A stretch of 64,000 bases of DNA from Novosphingopyxis iocasae. Its GTDB lineage: Bacteria > Pseudomonadota > Alphaproteobacteria > Sphingomonadales > Sphingomonadaceae. A model generated the notes under the pieces. The model had not been told where the DNA came from, did no database searches, and worked only from the letters and a program-made list of their open reading frames with translations. The DNA lies in contig NZ_CP060495.1 of the NCBI RefSeq assembly GCF_014334095.1, positions 3,127,508-3,191,507 of the forward strand. The letters run 5' to 3'. Within the stretch, counting starts at the first letter, position 1, and every line of letters starts with the position of its first letter. The position numbers were made by a program, and so were the translations under genes. This document shows positions 6,994 to 15,773 of the stretch, piece after piece.

Positions 6994-8511
6994 TCAATTT
7001 GAGTTCGATCGCCCAGCCCTATCTCGATCGACTGTGGCCGACTCAACCACCGTGGTCTGGCCTGCAGGCAAATTGGCCCATCCCAGTCCCAAGGACTTCT
7101 GGATCGCGATCCAGCCATTTGTCATGGCGGCGATCGCCCGATCGAGATTTGCTCTGGCCTGTTCGCGCTGGCGGATCGAAGTGTTGAGCTCGCCCTGCGA
7201 GATTACCCCCGCTGCGCGGCGTTGCTCGTTAAGCTCCGCAGCCGTGTCGGCCTGTCGACTGATTTGCGCCAGCGCGGCTACGTTGGCTCGTTGCTGCCCG
7301 AACCGGGCAAGCGATTGTTCGGCATCGCGCAGTGCGCCGAGGACCACTTCAACATAGCGTGCTTCGGCCTCGTCGCGCGCACTCTCGGCCTGATCGATCG
7401 ATGCTGCCGTGCGGCCGAAATCAAGCAGGTTCCACTGTAGCCTCGGCAAGGCGATCGCTGACAGATTGCCGAGATCAAAGATGTCATCCGGCTGCGATCC
7501 GCCCAAACCGAGTATGCCCATGAATGAAAGCTTGGGGAAGCGAGCGGCCTCCGCCACTCCGATGCGCGCATTCGCCGCCGCGAGCGTTCGTTCCGCGGCA
7601 CGAACATCCGGCCGCCGCGCTATCAGCGCGGCGGGATCACCCACCGCGACCCGTTCGGGGGGAAGCGGAATTTCGGCCTGAGCCGTCAGGAGCCCGTCGA
7701 GTGCTCCGGGCGCTTCGCCCGTAAGCACCGCGAGCGTGTCCTTGAACACATCGATGTCCGCTTGCGCTTCCGCGATCTGCGAGTTGAGCAATTCGAGCTC
7801 GGCGTTCGCGTTGCCGACCGGGAATAGCGCGAGAGCGCCCTGCGTATAGCGCTGATAGGTCAATTCGAGAGTTTGCTGCTGCAACTCACGCTCGCGCTGG
7901 ACGAGCTCGAGCCGCCCCTGCGCTTCCCGCAGGCTCACATAAGCCCGCGCGACTTCAGCGGCGAGCTGAACTTTCGAATCCTCGGCGTTCGCCACCGAGG
8001 CCGCAGCCTGAGCGTTGACCATTTCGACACGCCGTGCCTGCCCCCCTGCGAAATCGATCTCCCAGTTTGCATTGAGCCCGACGTTGTAAACGCTGAGGCT
8101 GTCCTGCTCTTCGGTGTCTGCAGGAGCGCCGGGCGATCCCGCGGGCGGGCCGCTGCCGATATCCAGACCTGGAATCTTCGCCTGGATCGCAGTCGCCTGC
8201 GCAGCCACGGCGGGCAGCCGGTTGGCGCGCTCCTGGCGGACAGAAGCCCTTGCCTGTTCGATGCGAGCGCGCGCCGCGGCCACGCCCGGATTGCCGGCCA
8301 GCGCGCGTGCTTCCAGATCATTGAGGACCGGATCGCCGAGCAGCGTCCACCAGTCGCCGGCAATCGGCGCTGACGGATCGATTTCGGGGCCGGCCCGTGC
8401 GAACGCGTCGCTTGCGGCGGTCGCAAGTTGCGGGGGACCGGCATAGTCGGGACCGGACATGCAACCCGTGAGGAGCGCCATGGGAGCGAGGAGAGTTAGG
8501 GTCTTGCGCAT
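6994..8511 (-). CDS. Outer-membrane efflux factor (OprM/NodT-type lipoprotein)
   Basis: This is the TolC-like outer-membrane channel of a tripartite exporter. The 505-residue product has a lipoprotein signal with the lipobox LLTGC (Cys17) and two OEP repeats. Conserved NodT-family words include the DWW near the N terminus and the RRPDVRAAERTLAAANARIG stretch. The start at 8511 is chosen because the signal peptide begins there; a 35-codon extension overlaps emrB and has no signal. It lies seven bases after the MFS pump gene, so it is the last gene of the emrA-emrB-omf operon. Confidence 0.9.
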   Translation of the reverse strand: MRKTLTLLAPMALLTGCMSGPDYAGPPQLATAASDAFARAGPEIDPSAPIAGDWWTLLGDPVLNDLEARALAGNPGVAAARARIEQARASVRQERANRLPAVAAQATAIQAKIPGLDIGSGPPAGSPGAPADTEEQDSLSVYNVGLNANWEIDFAGGQARRVEMVNAQAAASVANAEDSKVQLAAEVARAYVSLREAQGRLELVQRERELQQQTLELTYQRYTQGALALFPVGNANAELELLNSQIAEAQADIDVFKDTLAVLTGEAPGALDGLLTAQAEIPLPPERVAVGDPAALIARRPDVRAAERTLAAANARIGVAEAARFPKLSFMGILGLGGSQPDDIFDLGNLSAIALPRLQWNLLDFGRTAASIDQAESARDEAEARYVEVVLGALRDAEQSLARFGQQRANVAALAQISRQADTAAELNEQRRAAGVISQGELNTSIRQREQARANLDRAIAAMTNGWIAIQKSLGLGWANLPAGQTTVVESATVDRDRAGRSNSN

Positions 8512-8518
8512 AGAGTTC

Positions 8519-10072
8519 TCAGTGCATCGAAAGGGATACGTTCTTCGGGAGAGGCTTGAGGAACAGTACCAGCGGCACCGTGGCCAGGGTAATCGCGCCC
8601 ATGGCGAAAAACACATCGTTGTAGGTCATTACGAACGCATCGCGCTGAATGATGCCGGAAAGCATCTCCAGCGCGGCCTGTGGGCTGCCCAGCGACGCCG
8701 TCATGCCGTCCAGGTATTCCTGTAGCCGGGGGCTGTTGGCGTTGAGGGTTTCTTCCATGCGCCGACTATGATGCCACAGGCGCTGATCCTGGAACGAGGC
8801 AAGCCCCGCGAGCGCGAACGAACCGCCGAGGTTTCGCGCAGCGTTGAAAATCCCGGAAGCATCGCCGGCATCCTCCTTGGCAACCGAAGCTACCGTCGCC
8901 TGATTGAGGAACATCATCGTGAGGATCATGCCGATGCCTCGCAGGAATTGGCTTTCGGTGAACACTCCACCTCCCGATGCCGCTGTCAGATTGATGCTGA
9001 CGAAGCAGCTTAGCGCCATGATGAACATGCCCACGCCGACCGCAATCCGGATGTGAATCTTTCGTATCATGAAGGGCAGCACAGGCATCAGCAGGAAGGC
9101 CGGAACACCCATCCAGAAGATTACGAACCCAGTCTGCAAGGCATTGTAGTCGGAGATTATCGCAAGAAATTGCGGGATCACGTAGGTCGAGCCATACATG
9201 ACCATGCCGAGTGCCAGCGCCATGACCACGACGCTGGCAAACTGCCTGCTGAGCATCAGGCGCAATTTGAGCACTGGCTTGCGTGCATACAGCTGTCCGT
9301 AAGTCAGAAGCGCGAAGCCGACGATCGTCATCAACGTGAGCTGCACGATCAGTGTGGATTCGAACCATTCCTCACGGTGACCTTCTTCCAGAACGACGGT
9401 CAGCCCGCCAAGGCCAAGGATCATACCCACGATGCCTGCCCAATCCGCCTCGCGCAGGTAGACCCAGTCAGGTTTTTCGTGGGGCAGCCCGATGAAGAGC
9501 AGAGCCAGGAGCAAGGCGCAGACGGGCACGTTGACGAAGAAAGCGTAGTGCCAGCTCAGGTTCTCCGTAAGCCAGCCCCCGACGAGCGGCCCCATGACCG
9601 GACCAAGGACCACCGTCATCCCGAACAGCGCCATTCCGATGGGTTGCTGCGATGGAGGCAGCCGCTTCGCCACGATGGTCATGGCGGTGGGAATCAGCGC
9701 GCCTCCCATGAATCCTTGACCGGTGCGGCCGATGATCATGGTCGTCAAATCGGTGGCAATGCCGCACAACACCGAAAAGGCCGTAAAGGCGGAAACGGCG
9801 ACGATGAGCAGAGTTCGAAGGCCGAGCAGTCTTTCCAGCCATGCACTCAGAGGGATGATGATGATTTCGGCTACAAGGAAAGCTGTCGCAATCCACGTGC
9901 CCTCGGTTCCGGTCGCGCCGATTTCTCCCTGTATCGTCGGCAGCGCGGAATTGACGATCGAGATGTCGAGCGTTGCCAGCATCGCGCCGAGTGCACCGGC
10001 GGCTACGGCGATCCAGGCCGTGGCATCGGCCTTCTCGACCGGCGGAGCAACCGCAGCAGAGGCACCGGCCAT
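8519..10072 (-). CDS. emrB: EmrB/QacA-type MFS multidrug exporter (DHA2)
   Basis: This is a 517-residue proton-coupled drug exporter of the 14-helix DHA2 family. The N-terminal region shows the family pattern: a first helix with DISIVNSALPTI, then TEGTWIATAFLVAEIIIIPL, then the cytoplasmic motif-A loop near RLLGLRTL. It starts three bases after the emrA stop and is followed by the outer-membrane factor, giving the complete EmrA-EmrB-TolC-like set that exports hydrophobic compounds across both membranes. Substrates cannot be read from sequence. The divergent marR suggests induction by a small aromatic or lipophilic ligand. Confidence 0.9.
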   Translation of the reverse strand: MAGASAAVAPPVEKADATAWIAVAAGALGAMLATLDISIVNSALPTIQGEIGATGTEGTWIATAFLVAEIIIIPLSAWLERLLGLRTLLIVAVSAFTAFSVLCGIATDLTTMIIGRTGQGFMGGALIPTAMTIVAKRLPPSQQPIGMALFGMTVVLGPVMGPLVGGWLTENLSWHYAFFVNVPVCALLLALLFIGLPHEKPDWVYLREADWAGIVGMILGLGGLTVVLEEGHREEWFESTLIVQLTLMTIVGFALLTYGQLYARKPVLKLRLMLSRQFASVVVMALALGMVMYGSTYVIPQFLAIISDYNALQTGFVIFWMGVPAFLLMPVLPFMIRKIHIRIAVGVGMFIMALSCFVSINLTAASGGGVFTESQFLRGIGMILTMMFLNQATVASVAKEDAGDASGIFNAARNLGGSFALAGLASFQDQRLWHHSRRMEETLNANSPRLQEYLDGMTASLGSPQAALEMLSGIIQRDAFVMTYNDVFFAMGAITLATVPLVLFLKPLPKNVSLSMH

Positions 10073-10075
10073 CGG

Positions 10076-11203
10076 TCAGTCTCTGGCCGCGTTGCGGATC
10101 GAATCGAGTTCGTCTCTGGCGCCGCGGGTATCAACGCTGGCGACAACGGACATGCCCGGCACCAGCAGACGCAGGACTTCGGAAGAAGCCTGAATGGATA
10201 TGCGGACCGGGACGCGCTGAACGATCTTGGTGAAATTGCCCGTCGCGTTTTGCGGAGGCAGGATCGAGAATTCCGCCCCGGTCCCGGGGGCGATGCTTTC
10301 CACTCTCCCCGATAACTCGAGATCGGGCAGCGCGTCGATTTCCAGGGTGACGGGTTGCCCGGGGCGGACGAGGCCGAGCTGCGTTTCCTTAAAATTCGCC
10401 GTCACATAAAGACGGTCGGTGGGAACCACGCTCATCAGGCGCTGGCCGGGCTGGACAAATTGTCCGGGCCGGACCGTGAGGTCACCCACCCGCCCGGAAA
10501 TGCTCGCCCTGAGCGTGGTCGACGACAGGTTCAGGCGGGCCGCCTCAAGCTGCGCACGAGCTGCGTTGGCTTGCGAATTGGCTTGGTCTATCTGTTCGCC
10601 CAGCGTGCCTTGCCGCCGCTGTGCAGCCGTGAGCGCGGCGCGCGCCGCCGCGACCTGGGCTTGCGCTTCTCTGGCCTGGGCCTGCAGCTGGTCGAGCCTT
10701 TCGCGCGGCTCCGCTCCGGAAGCGGCAAGGGGGCGATAACGCGCAACCTGCTCCGCAGCCAGACCGGCCTGCGCAGATGCCGCGGCAAGTTGGGCACGGG
10801 CCTGCTCGATAGCCGCATCCTGCTCTCGCTGTTGTGCGCGAACCGTATCAGCTCCGGCGAGCGACGCCGCGATCTGGGCTTCGACCTGGCTGGTCTGGGC
10901 GCGATAATCCCGCACGTCCAGCTGCACAAGTGCATCGCCCGACGCAACCGTTTGATTCTCAGTCACCAGTACGCGCTCGACATAGCCGGCAATTTTGGGG
11001 GAGATGATGACGCTGTCGGCGGCGATATAAGCGTTGTCGGTGGACTGCTGGAATCGGCCGTACGTCTGATGATTGTAATACCAGTAGCCCCCGGCGAGCA
11101 GGACCAGAATGACGGCGATCAGCAGACCAAGCCGGACCCGCGGACTGGACAACCCCTTCGGACGTTCGCCTTGATCGCTATCGCCTGCTGTCTCGTCCGC
11201 CAT
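10076..11203 (-). CDS. emrA: EmrA-type membrane fusion protein (HlyD family)
   Basis: This periplasmic adaptor joins the EmrB pump to the outer-membrane factor. It has 375 residues from the ATG at 11203. A short charged N terminus leads to one membrane helix (LLIAVILVLLAGGYWYY), then the family's signature TDNAYIAADSVIISPKIAGY, an Ala/Gln-rich coiled-coil hairpin and a beta-barrel domain. An ATG seven codons upstream is possible, but an AGGAG nine bases before 11203 favours the shorter form. It is the first gene of the leftward export operon. Confidence 0.9.
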   Translation of the reverse strand: MADETAGDSDQGERPKGLSSPRVRLGLLIAVILVLLAGGYWYYNHQTYGRFQQSTDNAYIAADSVIISPKIAGYVERVLVTENQTVASGDALVQLDVRDYRAQTSQVEAQIAASLAGADTVRAQQREQDAAIEQARAQLAAASAQAGLAAEQVARYRPLAASGAEPRERLDQLQAQAREAQAQVAAARAALTAAQRRQGTLGEQIDQANSQANAARAQLEAARLNLSSTTLRASISGRVGDLTVRPGQFVQPGQRLMSVVPTDRLYVTANFKETQLGLVRPGQPVTLEIDALPDLELSGRVESIAPGTGAEFSILPPQNATGNFTKIVQRVPVRISIQASSEVLRLLVPGMSVVASVDTRGARDELDSIRNAARD

Positions 11204-11262
11204 GGTAATTTCGCTCCTCGCCATCGTTTGGCCCGTTGCACGAGCGATATAGCGGTCAAAAT

Positions 11263-11288
11263 AAAATACGAAAGTCCTTTACTATTTT
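11263..11288. promoter_or_regulatory. Candidate MarR operator between emrA and marR
   Basis: An imperfect 12-2-12 inverted repeat (AAAATACGAAAG, TC, CTTTACTATTTT) matches in 10 of 12 positions per arm. It lies in the 108-bp divergent gap, ending 23 bases before the marR ATG. AT-rich dyads in this position are the usual MarR-family operators. Ownership by this MarR is inferred from position. Confidence 0.5.
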
Positions 11289-11311
11289 TTCCTGATCGAT
11301 AGGACCCACTC

Positions 11312-11782
11312 ATGACGGAAGACGAGGACACTCTCGCACTCGACAATGTCATCATCTACGATGATCGAGCGATCTTCATGATGGACGAGATCAGTCGCGC
11401 CGCGCGCAAGGCATTCGATGACCGGGCACAGCCGCTTGGCCTCAATCGTACGCAGTGGCGTGTGCTGGCGCAGCTCATCAAAGATCCTGCCCTGAACCAG
11501 ACCGACATCGCCAGGCGTCTCGAACTCGAATCCGCCACCATTGGCTTGGCGGTCACCGCCTTGACCCAGAAAGGCTTTATCGAGCGCCGCCGTGACCCGG
11601 CGGACGGGCGGTCTTGGAGTCTCGGCCTGACGAGACGGGTTGAGGAAATACTCCCTGACCTCAGACGGGCCGCAGACGCGACCCACCTGCGAATATGGAG
11701 CGGAATGACGCCGCAACAGAAGAGTACTTTGCATTCGCTTTTGGAGATGGTCAGCGAAAACGTACGGCGGGATGCTCTCTGA
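11312..11782 (+). CDS. MarR-family transcriptional regulator
   Basis: This is a 156-residue winged-helix regulator. The MarR core is clear: RTQWRVLAQLIKDPALNQTD, a recognition helix around ESATIGLAVTALTQKGFIER, then the wing RRRDPADGRSWSLGLT. It diverges from the emrAB-omf export operon and probably represses it together with its own operon. The stop codon TGA shares a base with the ATG of the UbiB-like gene, so marR, ubiB-like and hydrolase genes are translationally linked. Confidence 0.9.
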   Translation: MTEDEDTLALDNVIIYDDRAIFMMDEISRAARKAFDDRAQPLGLNRTQWRVLAQLIKDPALNQTDIARRLELESATIGLAVTALTQKGFIERRRDPADGRSWSLGLTRRVEEILPDLRRAADATHLRIWSGMTPQQKSTLHSLLEMVSENVRRDAL

Positions 11783-13377
11783 TGGCAGACATGCCGCCTT
11801 CGCGCATGAGTGACCGGAAGCGGCTTGCGCAGGTCATAGCAATTCTCGGCCGTCACGGGCTGGGCGGCATCGTGTCCGCGTTGGGATCCGGCCGATCTCA
11901 AACCAATGCACATCCGACGCGCCCGGAAGCCCTGGTCGAGGCACTGCGCGAACTGGGACCAGTCGCGACCAAGCTTGGCCAGATCCTCGCGATGCGAAGC
12001 GATCTCTTGGGGCCGGATTGGACGGCAGCGCTATCGCAGCTGCACGATCGCGTTCCGGGTGTACCGTTCGAGCGTGTCGAGGCTCCGCTCACCCATGCTC
12101 TCGGGGAAGACTCCGGCCAGTATTTTCGTGAGCTGGATCGGGAGCCGATCGCGGCGGGCTCTATAGCGCAGGTGCACGCAGGAATACGGAGCGACGGCGT
12201 ACCGGTCATCGTCAAGATCCGGCGACCGGGAATCGAAAGTGTCGTGGATGCCGACATGCGTTTACTGCGGCGCATTGCCCGATTGGCACAACGCGCCAGT
12301 CCCCTTGTCGAAAGACAGAGGCCCGATGAGCTGTTGCGGTTCTTCGCCGAAAGCCTCGATCGTGAGATGGATCTGGGCGCTGAAGCACGCGCGAGTGCGG
12401 AGATCGGCAGCTATCTTGCACGGTTCGGGATCGAGACAGCCCACTTCGACAACGAGGTGAGCGGGCGCAGTCTCAATGTCCAGGAGCGGGTCGACGCGAT
12501 CCCGGCGACCGACTTGGCCACACTGAGGGACGCCGGCGTGGATTTTACGTCCGTCGCGCGCGGCTATTCACGCGCGGTGCTGAGCATGATAATCTTCAAC
12601 GGTCGCTTCCACGCCGATCCGCATCCGGGCAATGTGCTGATCCGCCCCGACGGGACCTTGGTGTTCATCGACTTTGGCGCGGTAGGCACTCTGCTGCCAG
12701 AGCGGCGGGACGAACTGGTGCGCCTGTCACTGGCGATCGCCGGAGAAGATATCGACGATCTGGTCGATGTTCTCCTTCAGTGGGCAGGCAATCCGGCGGT
12801 CGATCGTGAGGCGCTGAAGGCATCGCTTAATCAATTGGTCGGCAAGTTTCGCAACACGCTTCTCGACCAGATCGACCTGTCTGGCATTTTCGCCGATGTA
12901 TTCGATCTTCTGCGGACTTACCAACTGGCCCTACCCGGCGACCTCGCCTTGATGCTGCGCACGCTGCTCACCGCCGAGGGGTTCGTACGCCGTCTTGACC
13001 CGCGCTTCGACATAACGTCCGAACTTGCTCCGATCGGCAAACAACTGCTGATGGAGCGCGCCAGCCTGGCAAACCTGCGCGGAAATGCCCGGCGGACAGC
13101 ATCGACGCTGATACGCGCGCTTCTCGGCACCCCGGAGATCGTCGAGAACCTGGCGTCGATCGCTCGCCGCGGACAGCTGCCGATCCGGTTGGATCCTCAG
13201 GATCTTGCGCGACTGGAAAGGCCGTCAGGTGCGGCGCCCATGCGTTCCAGCGACCTGATTGCGGCAGCGCTCATCGTATCGGCAGCTATCCTGGCAGACC
13301 TATCGATAATTGCAGCCATTGGCTGTGCCTTGGCGGCGCTGACATTCTTTTTTCTTGCCCGGAGGCCGCGCTCGTGA
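11782..13377 (+). CDS. UbiB/ABC1-type atypical kinase with Gly in the A-rich loop
   Basis: This is a 531-residue protein of the ABC1/ADCK/UbiB family, which supports ubiquinone or other lipid metabolism through an atypical kinase/ATPase fold. Visible motifs are the KxGQ motif (KLGQ, 64-67), the A-rich loop PIAAGSIAQVH (122-132), the VKIRRPG lysine strand (144-150), the catalytic HADPHPGN (277-284) and IDFG (296-299). Two hydrophobic helices lie near the C terminus (about 490-525). The family normally has Ala-Ala-Ala-Ser; here the third Ala is Gly126. It is coupled to marR upstream and overlaps the hydrolase gene by four bases. It may be a paralogue of the chromosomal UbiB rather than the housekeeping enzyme. 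Confidence 0.85.
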   Translation: MADMPPSRMSDRKRLAQVIAILGRHGLGGIVSALGSGRSQTNAHPTRPEALVEALRELGPVATKLGQILAMRSDLLGPDWTAALSQLHDRVPGVPFERVEAPLTHALGEDSGQYFRELDREPIAAGSIAQVHAGIRSDGVPVIVKIRRPGIESVVDADMRLLRRIARLAQRASPLVERQRPDELLRFFAESLDREMDLGAEARASAEIGSYLARFGIETAHFDNEVSGRSLNVQERVDAIPATDLATLRDAGVDFTSVARGYSRAVLSMIIFNGRFHADPHPGNVLIRPDGTLVFIDFGAVGTLLPERRDELVRLSLAIAGEDIDDLVDVLLQWAGNPAVDREALKASLNQLVGKFRNTLLDQIDLSGIFADVFDLLRTYQLALPGDLALMLRTLLTAEGFVRRLDPRFDITSELAPIGKQLLMERASLANLRGNARRTASTLIRALLGTPEIVENLASIARRGQLPIRLDPQDLARLERPSGAAPMRSSDLIAAALIVSAAILADLSIIAAIGCALAALTFFFLARRPRS

Positions 13378-14249
13378 ACGAGGATCGCCTGTTGCTTCCT
13401 GGTGCCGACGGCCTGACGCTTGTCGCAAGTACATTCGGACCGGCTGACGGTTTCCCTGTGCTTCTGGCTCATGGAGGCGGACAGACACGGCGCGCCTGGA
13501 GAAAGGTCGGCACTCGCCTGGGCCGGGCCGGATACCGAGCGATTGCCCTCGATCTCAGAGGGCATGGCGAAAGTCCATGGTCCCCGACCGGCGCTTATGA
13601 TGTGCACGATTTCGGCCGGGATCTCGTTGCAGTTGCGCAGAGTTTCGAGCGCAATCCGGCGCTGATCGGTGCGTCGCTGGGAGGATTGGCGGGCCTTGTG
13701 GCCGAGGGCACGATCGCGCCCGGCACGTTCGCCTCGCTAACCCTCGTAGACATTACGCCGCAAATGGAAGCGAACGGGGTCGCGCGGGTCCTCGGCTTCA
13801 TGGCGCAGCACGCCCGAGAAGGGTTCGAATCGCCCGAGCACGCTTCCGCTTCAATCGCAGCATATCTGCCGCACCGCGAGAGACGGCAAAGTTCCTCGGG
13901 ATTGAAGAGTTACCTTCGAAAGGCACGGGACGGGCGGTATTATTGGCACTGGGATCCGGCATTCGTCGAGAACGTTACGCGCCGACGCACCATTACCGAC
14001 GACGTTTCCGCCGGGTCGACCGAGCTTGTTCAGGCTGCGTCGGCGCTGTCGCTCCCGGTCCATCTCGTGCGCGGTGGATCTAGCGACCTTGTTTCTCCCG
14101 AAGGCGCCGCTGAATTCCGGAAACTGGTTCCCCATGCAAAATTCAGCGATATCGCTGGTGCGTCGCATATGGTCGCGGGCGACGAGAACGATGCGTTCGG
14201 CGACGCAGTACAGCGTTTCCTGGTCGAAACTCACCCTGTAAAACTGTGA
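13374..14249 (+). CDS. Alpha/beta-hydrolase
   Basis: This is a 291-residue hydrolase with the classic fold: an oxyanion-hole region LLAHGGGQTRRAW (about 30-42), LDLRGHGES (59-67), a nucleophile elbow GASLGG with Ser101, a probable acid Asp238 and catalytic His265 in GASHM. It resembles the group annotated as esterases, haloperoxidase-like or epoxide-hydrolase-like enzymes; the substrate is unknown. The start is GTG at 13374, whose GTGA overlaps the stop of the UbiB-like gene. Its place after marR and a UbiB-like protein suggests detoxification or lipid turnover. Confidence 0.85.
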   Translation: MNEDRLLLPGADGLTLVASTFGPADGFPVLLAHGGGQTRRAWRKVGTRLGRAGYRAIALDLRGHGESPWSPTGAYDVHDFGRDLVAVAQSFERNPALIGASLGGLAGLVAEGTIAPGTFASLTLVDITPQMEANGVARVLGFMAQHAREGFESPEHASASIAAYLPHRERRQSSSGLKSYLRKARDGRYYWHWDPAFVENVTRRRTITDDVSAGSTELVQAASALSLPVHLVRGGSSDLVSPEGAAEFRKLVPHAKFSDIAGASHMVAGDENDAFGDAVQRFLVETHPVKL

Positions 14250-14378
14250 CCCTAATGATTGCGCCACAAGGCCAACCTCGGTCAGGTACTGTGGCGGACA
14301 CCCTAGGAGCACGCGGGGCGCGAACTTTCAATGTTTCGGCACCTCTGCCGGACGGAAAAATCCCTGTTTGCGTGCAAG

Positions 14379-15323
14379 ATGGAAACTAACGCAAACTTTT
14401 CCTTAGTGGGGTGGATCGTTGGCATTCTGATGCTTGCCACCATCGCTTTTGCGGTGTGGCTTCTCGATCCCACGCCCAATCAGGAAACATATCTCGTCAG
14501 GTTTGATCGCTCCGTGGAAGGCCTTCAGCCGGGGTCGACCGTAACATTGTCGGGTGTTCCTGTGGGTCGGGTAACATCGGTCCGCCTGGCGGAAAATGGA
14601 CCGGGAAACGTTCTCGTTGTGCTGACTCTCGATCCTGATGCAGCGAAAGTTGACGGCCTTGAAGCGACAATCAGTACCAACCTGATAACCGGCGAGGCCG
14701 CGCTGGTGCTCGAGGGTCGAAGGGGCCGTCAAGGCATATACGCCGACAATTCAGGAAGGAAGATCATCCCGGCCTCGGACGGAACCGGACTTTTTGGGGG
14801 GAATGCGACCGCTACCGTCGAGAGCGTGGCAAACAGTGTCCGCGCTTTGAACGAAGGACTGGAACCAGAAAAGCAGCGGGCGATCACCTCGGATCTTGCC
14901 CGGCTTCGAGTCACGACGGCCGATCTGGCATCGGACGCGGAAGGATGGGACGAAGATTTGGCCTCAACAAAAGGAAGACTGTCGGACTTGCGGCAACGGG
15001 TCGGTGGATGGGGAAATGATCTTCGAGACGCAGATCGCCGAATTTCCGACGGAAGCGCTTCCACCAGCGCGCGAAGACGTCTTCGCCAATTCCGCGAAGG
15101 GGTACAGAACGCTGAGAATAAGCTTTCCCAGGCAAAGAGCGGCATTCCGGCGATCGAAAATTCTCTGATCGAAGGGGAAGCGGTCTTTCGCGGACTCAGT
15201 CGCGACCTCGGGCCTGTCAGAGAGAAAATCGAAGATGTCGAGGTCAGGGGAATGACATCAGATCCTCCTCTCCCAGACTATCGGGCTGGGAGAAGAGACG
15301 CTGGAGCGAATTCCGAACATTAA
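14379..15323 (+). CDS. MCE-domain (MlaD-like) lipid transport protein
   Basis: This is a 314-residue protein with a single N-terminal membrane helix (about residues 8-28), one MCE domain (about 35-115, with LQPGSTVTLSGVPVGRVTSV, the typical MCE core) and a long charged helical tail (about 150-290) that should form a coiled coil. MCE proteins bind lipids or hydrophobic molecules in the periplasm and usually work with a permease and an ATPase, neither of which is nearby. The ATG at 14379 is preferred because the membrane helix follows directly; 16 upstream codons are also open. It follows the hydrolase after 129 bp in the same direction. Confidence 0.8.
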   Translation: METNANFSLVGWIVGILMLATIAFAVWLLDPTPNQETYLVRFDRSVEGLQPGSTVTLSGVPVGRVTSVRLAENGPGNVLVVLTLDPDAAKVDGLEATISTNLITGEAALVLEGRRGRQGIYADNSGRKIIPASDGTGLFGGNATATVESVANSVRALNEGLEPEKQRAITSDLARLRVTTADLASDAEGWDEDLASTKGRLSDLRQRVGGWGNDLRDADRRISDGSASTSARRRLRQFREGVQNAENKLSQAKSGIPAIENSLIEGEAVFRGLSRDLGPVREKIEDVEVRGMTSDPPLPDYRAGRRDAGANSEH

Positions 15324-15773
15324 AAGTGAGCCTAACGAACGACGGCTCTCGGAGAGAGAGCACAGCCCGTTGAATGGCGGAAAGGAGGGCGCTTAGCGGA
15401 CATCAATCTTGGCTGGTTTCCCGGGCGCAAAAATGCATTCTAGAGTCCCCAAAAAGGCATCGAACCAATGCATTAGACGGCATTTGCGGGCCTTTTGCGG
15501 GCTCTTCGCACAAACCGAATTACTTAAACATCTGAAAAAAGGTAAAAAATGAGACCGAATGTGATGCCTCTTCTGGCACCATTTTATTGATCACGTAGCG
15601 CCGATCGGCGTGGCGCGGAGGCGCTGCCGTGCAAACGGAGACTCTGCCTAGGTTGGCCCCTCTCTTGGGTCAGGTTTCGCCTTGTAGCGGTGCTTGCGTA
15701 GCAGATATCGAGATCGCGTGACCGTCCGCGATGGTCGAGTTGCAGTGCGGGGAGGGAGCTCGTCCAGCTATTT
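15324..15773. other. Gene-free, AT-richer 450-bp stretch; possible element boundary
   Basis: No gene was found. The segment 15420-15600 is visibly richer in A/T than its surroundings. It contains two copies of TTTGCGGGC (15483-15491 and 15494-15502) and two copies of ATGCATT (15433-15439 and 15468-15474). It separates the accessory efflux/MCE region from the sulfur operon, so it may be an attachment site or insertion scar, but no tRNA end or integrase is visible. Confidence 0.4.

Noticed and set aside
6991..7005. Palindrome AACTCAATTTGAGTT at the end of the efflux channel gene
   Set aside because: The seven-base arms have almost no loop and no T-run; it includes the stop codon of the gene and could be chance. 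Neither terminator nor attachment site can be supported.
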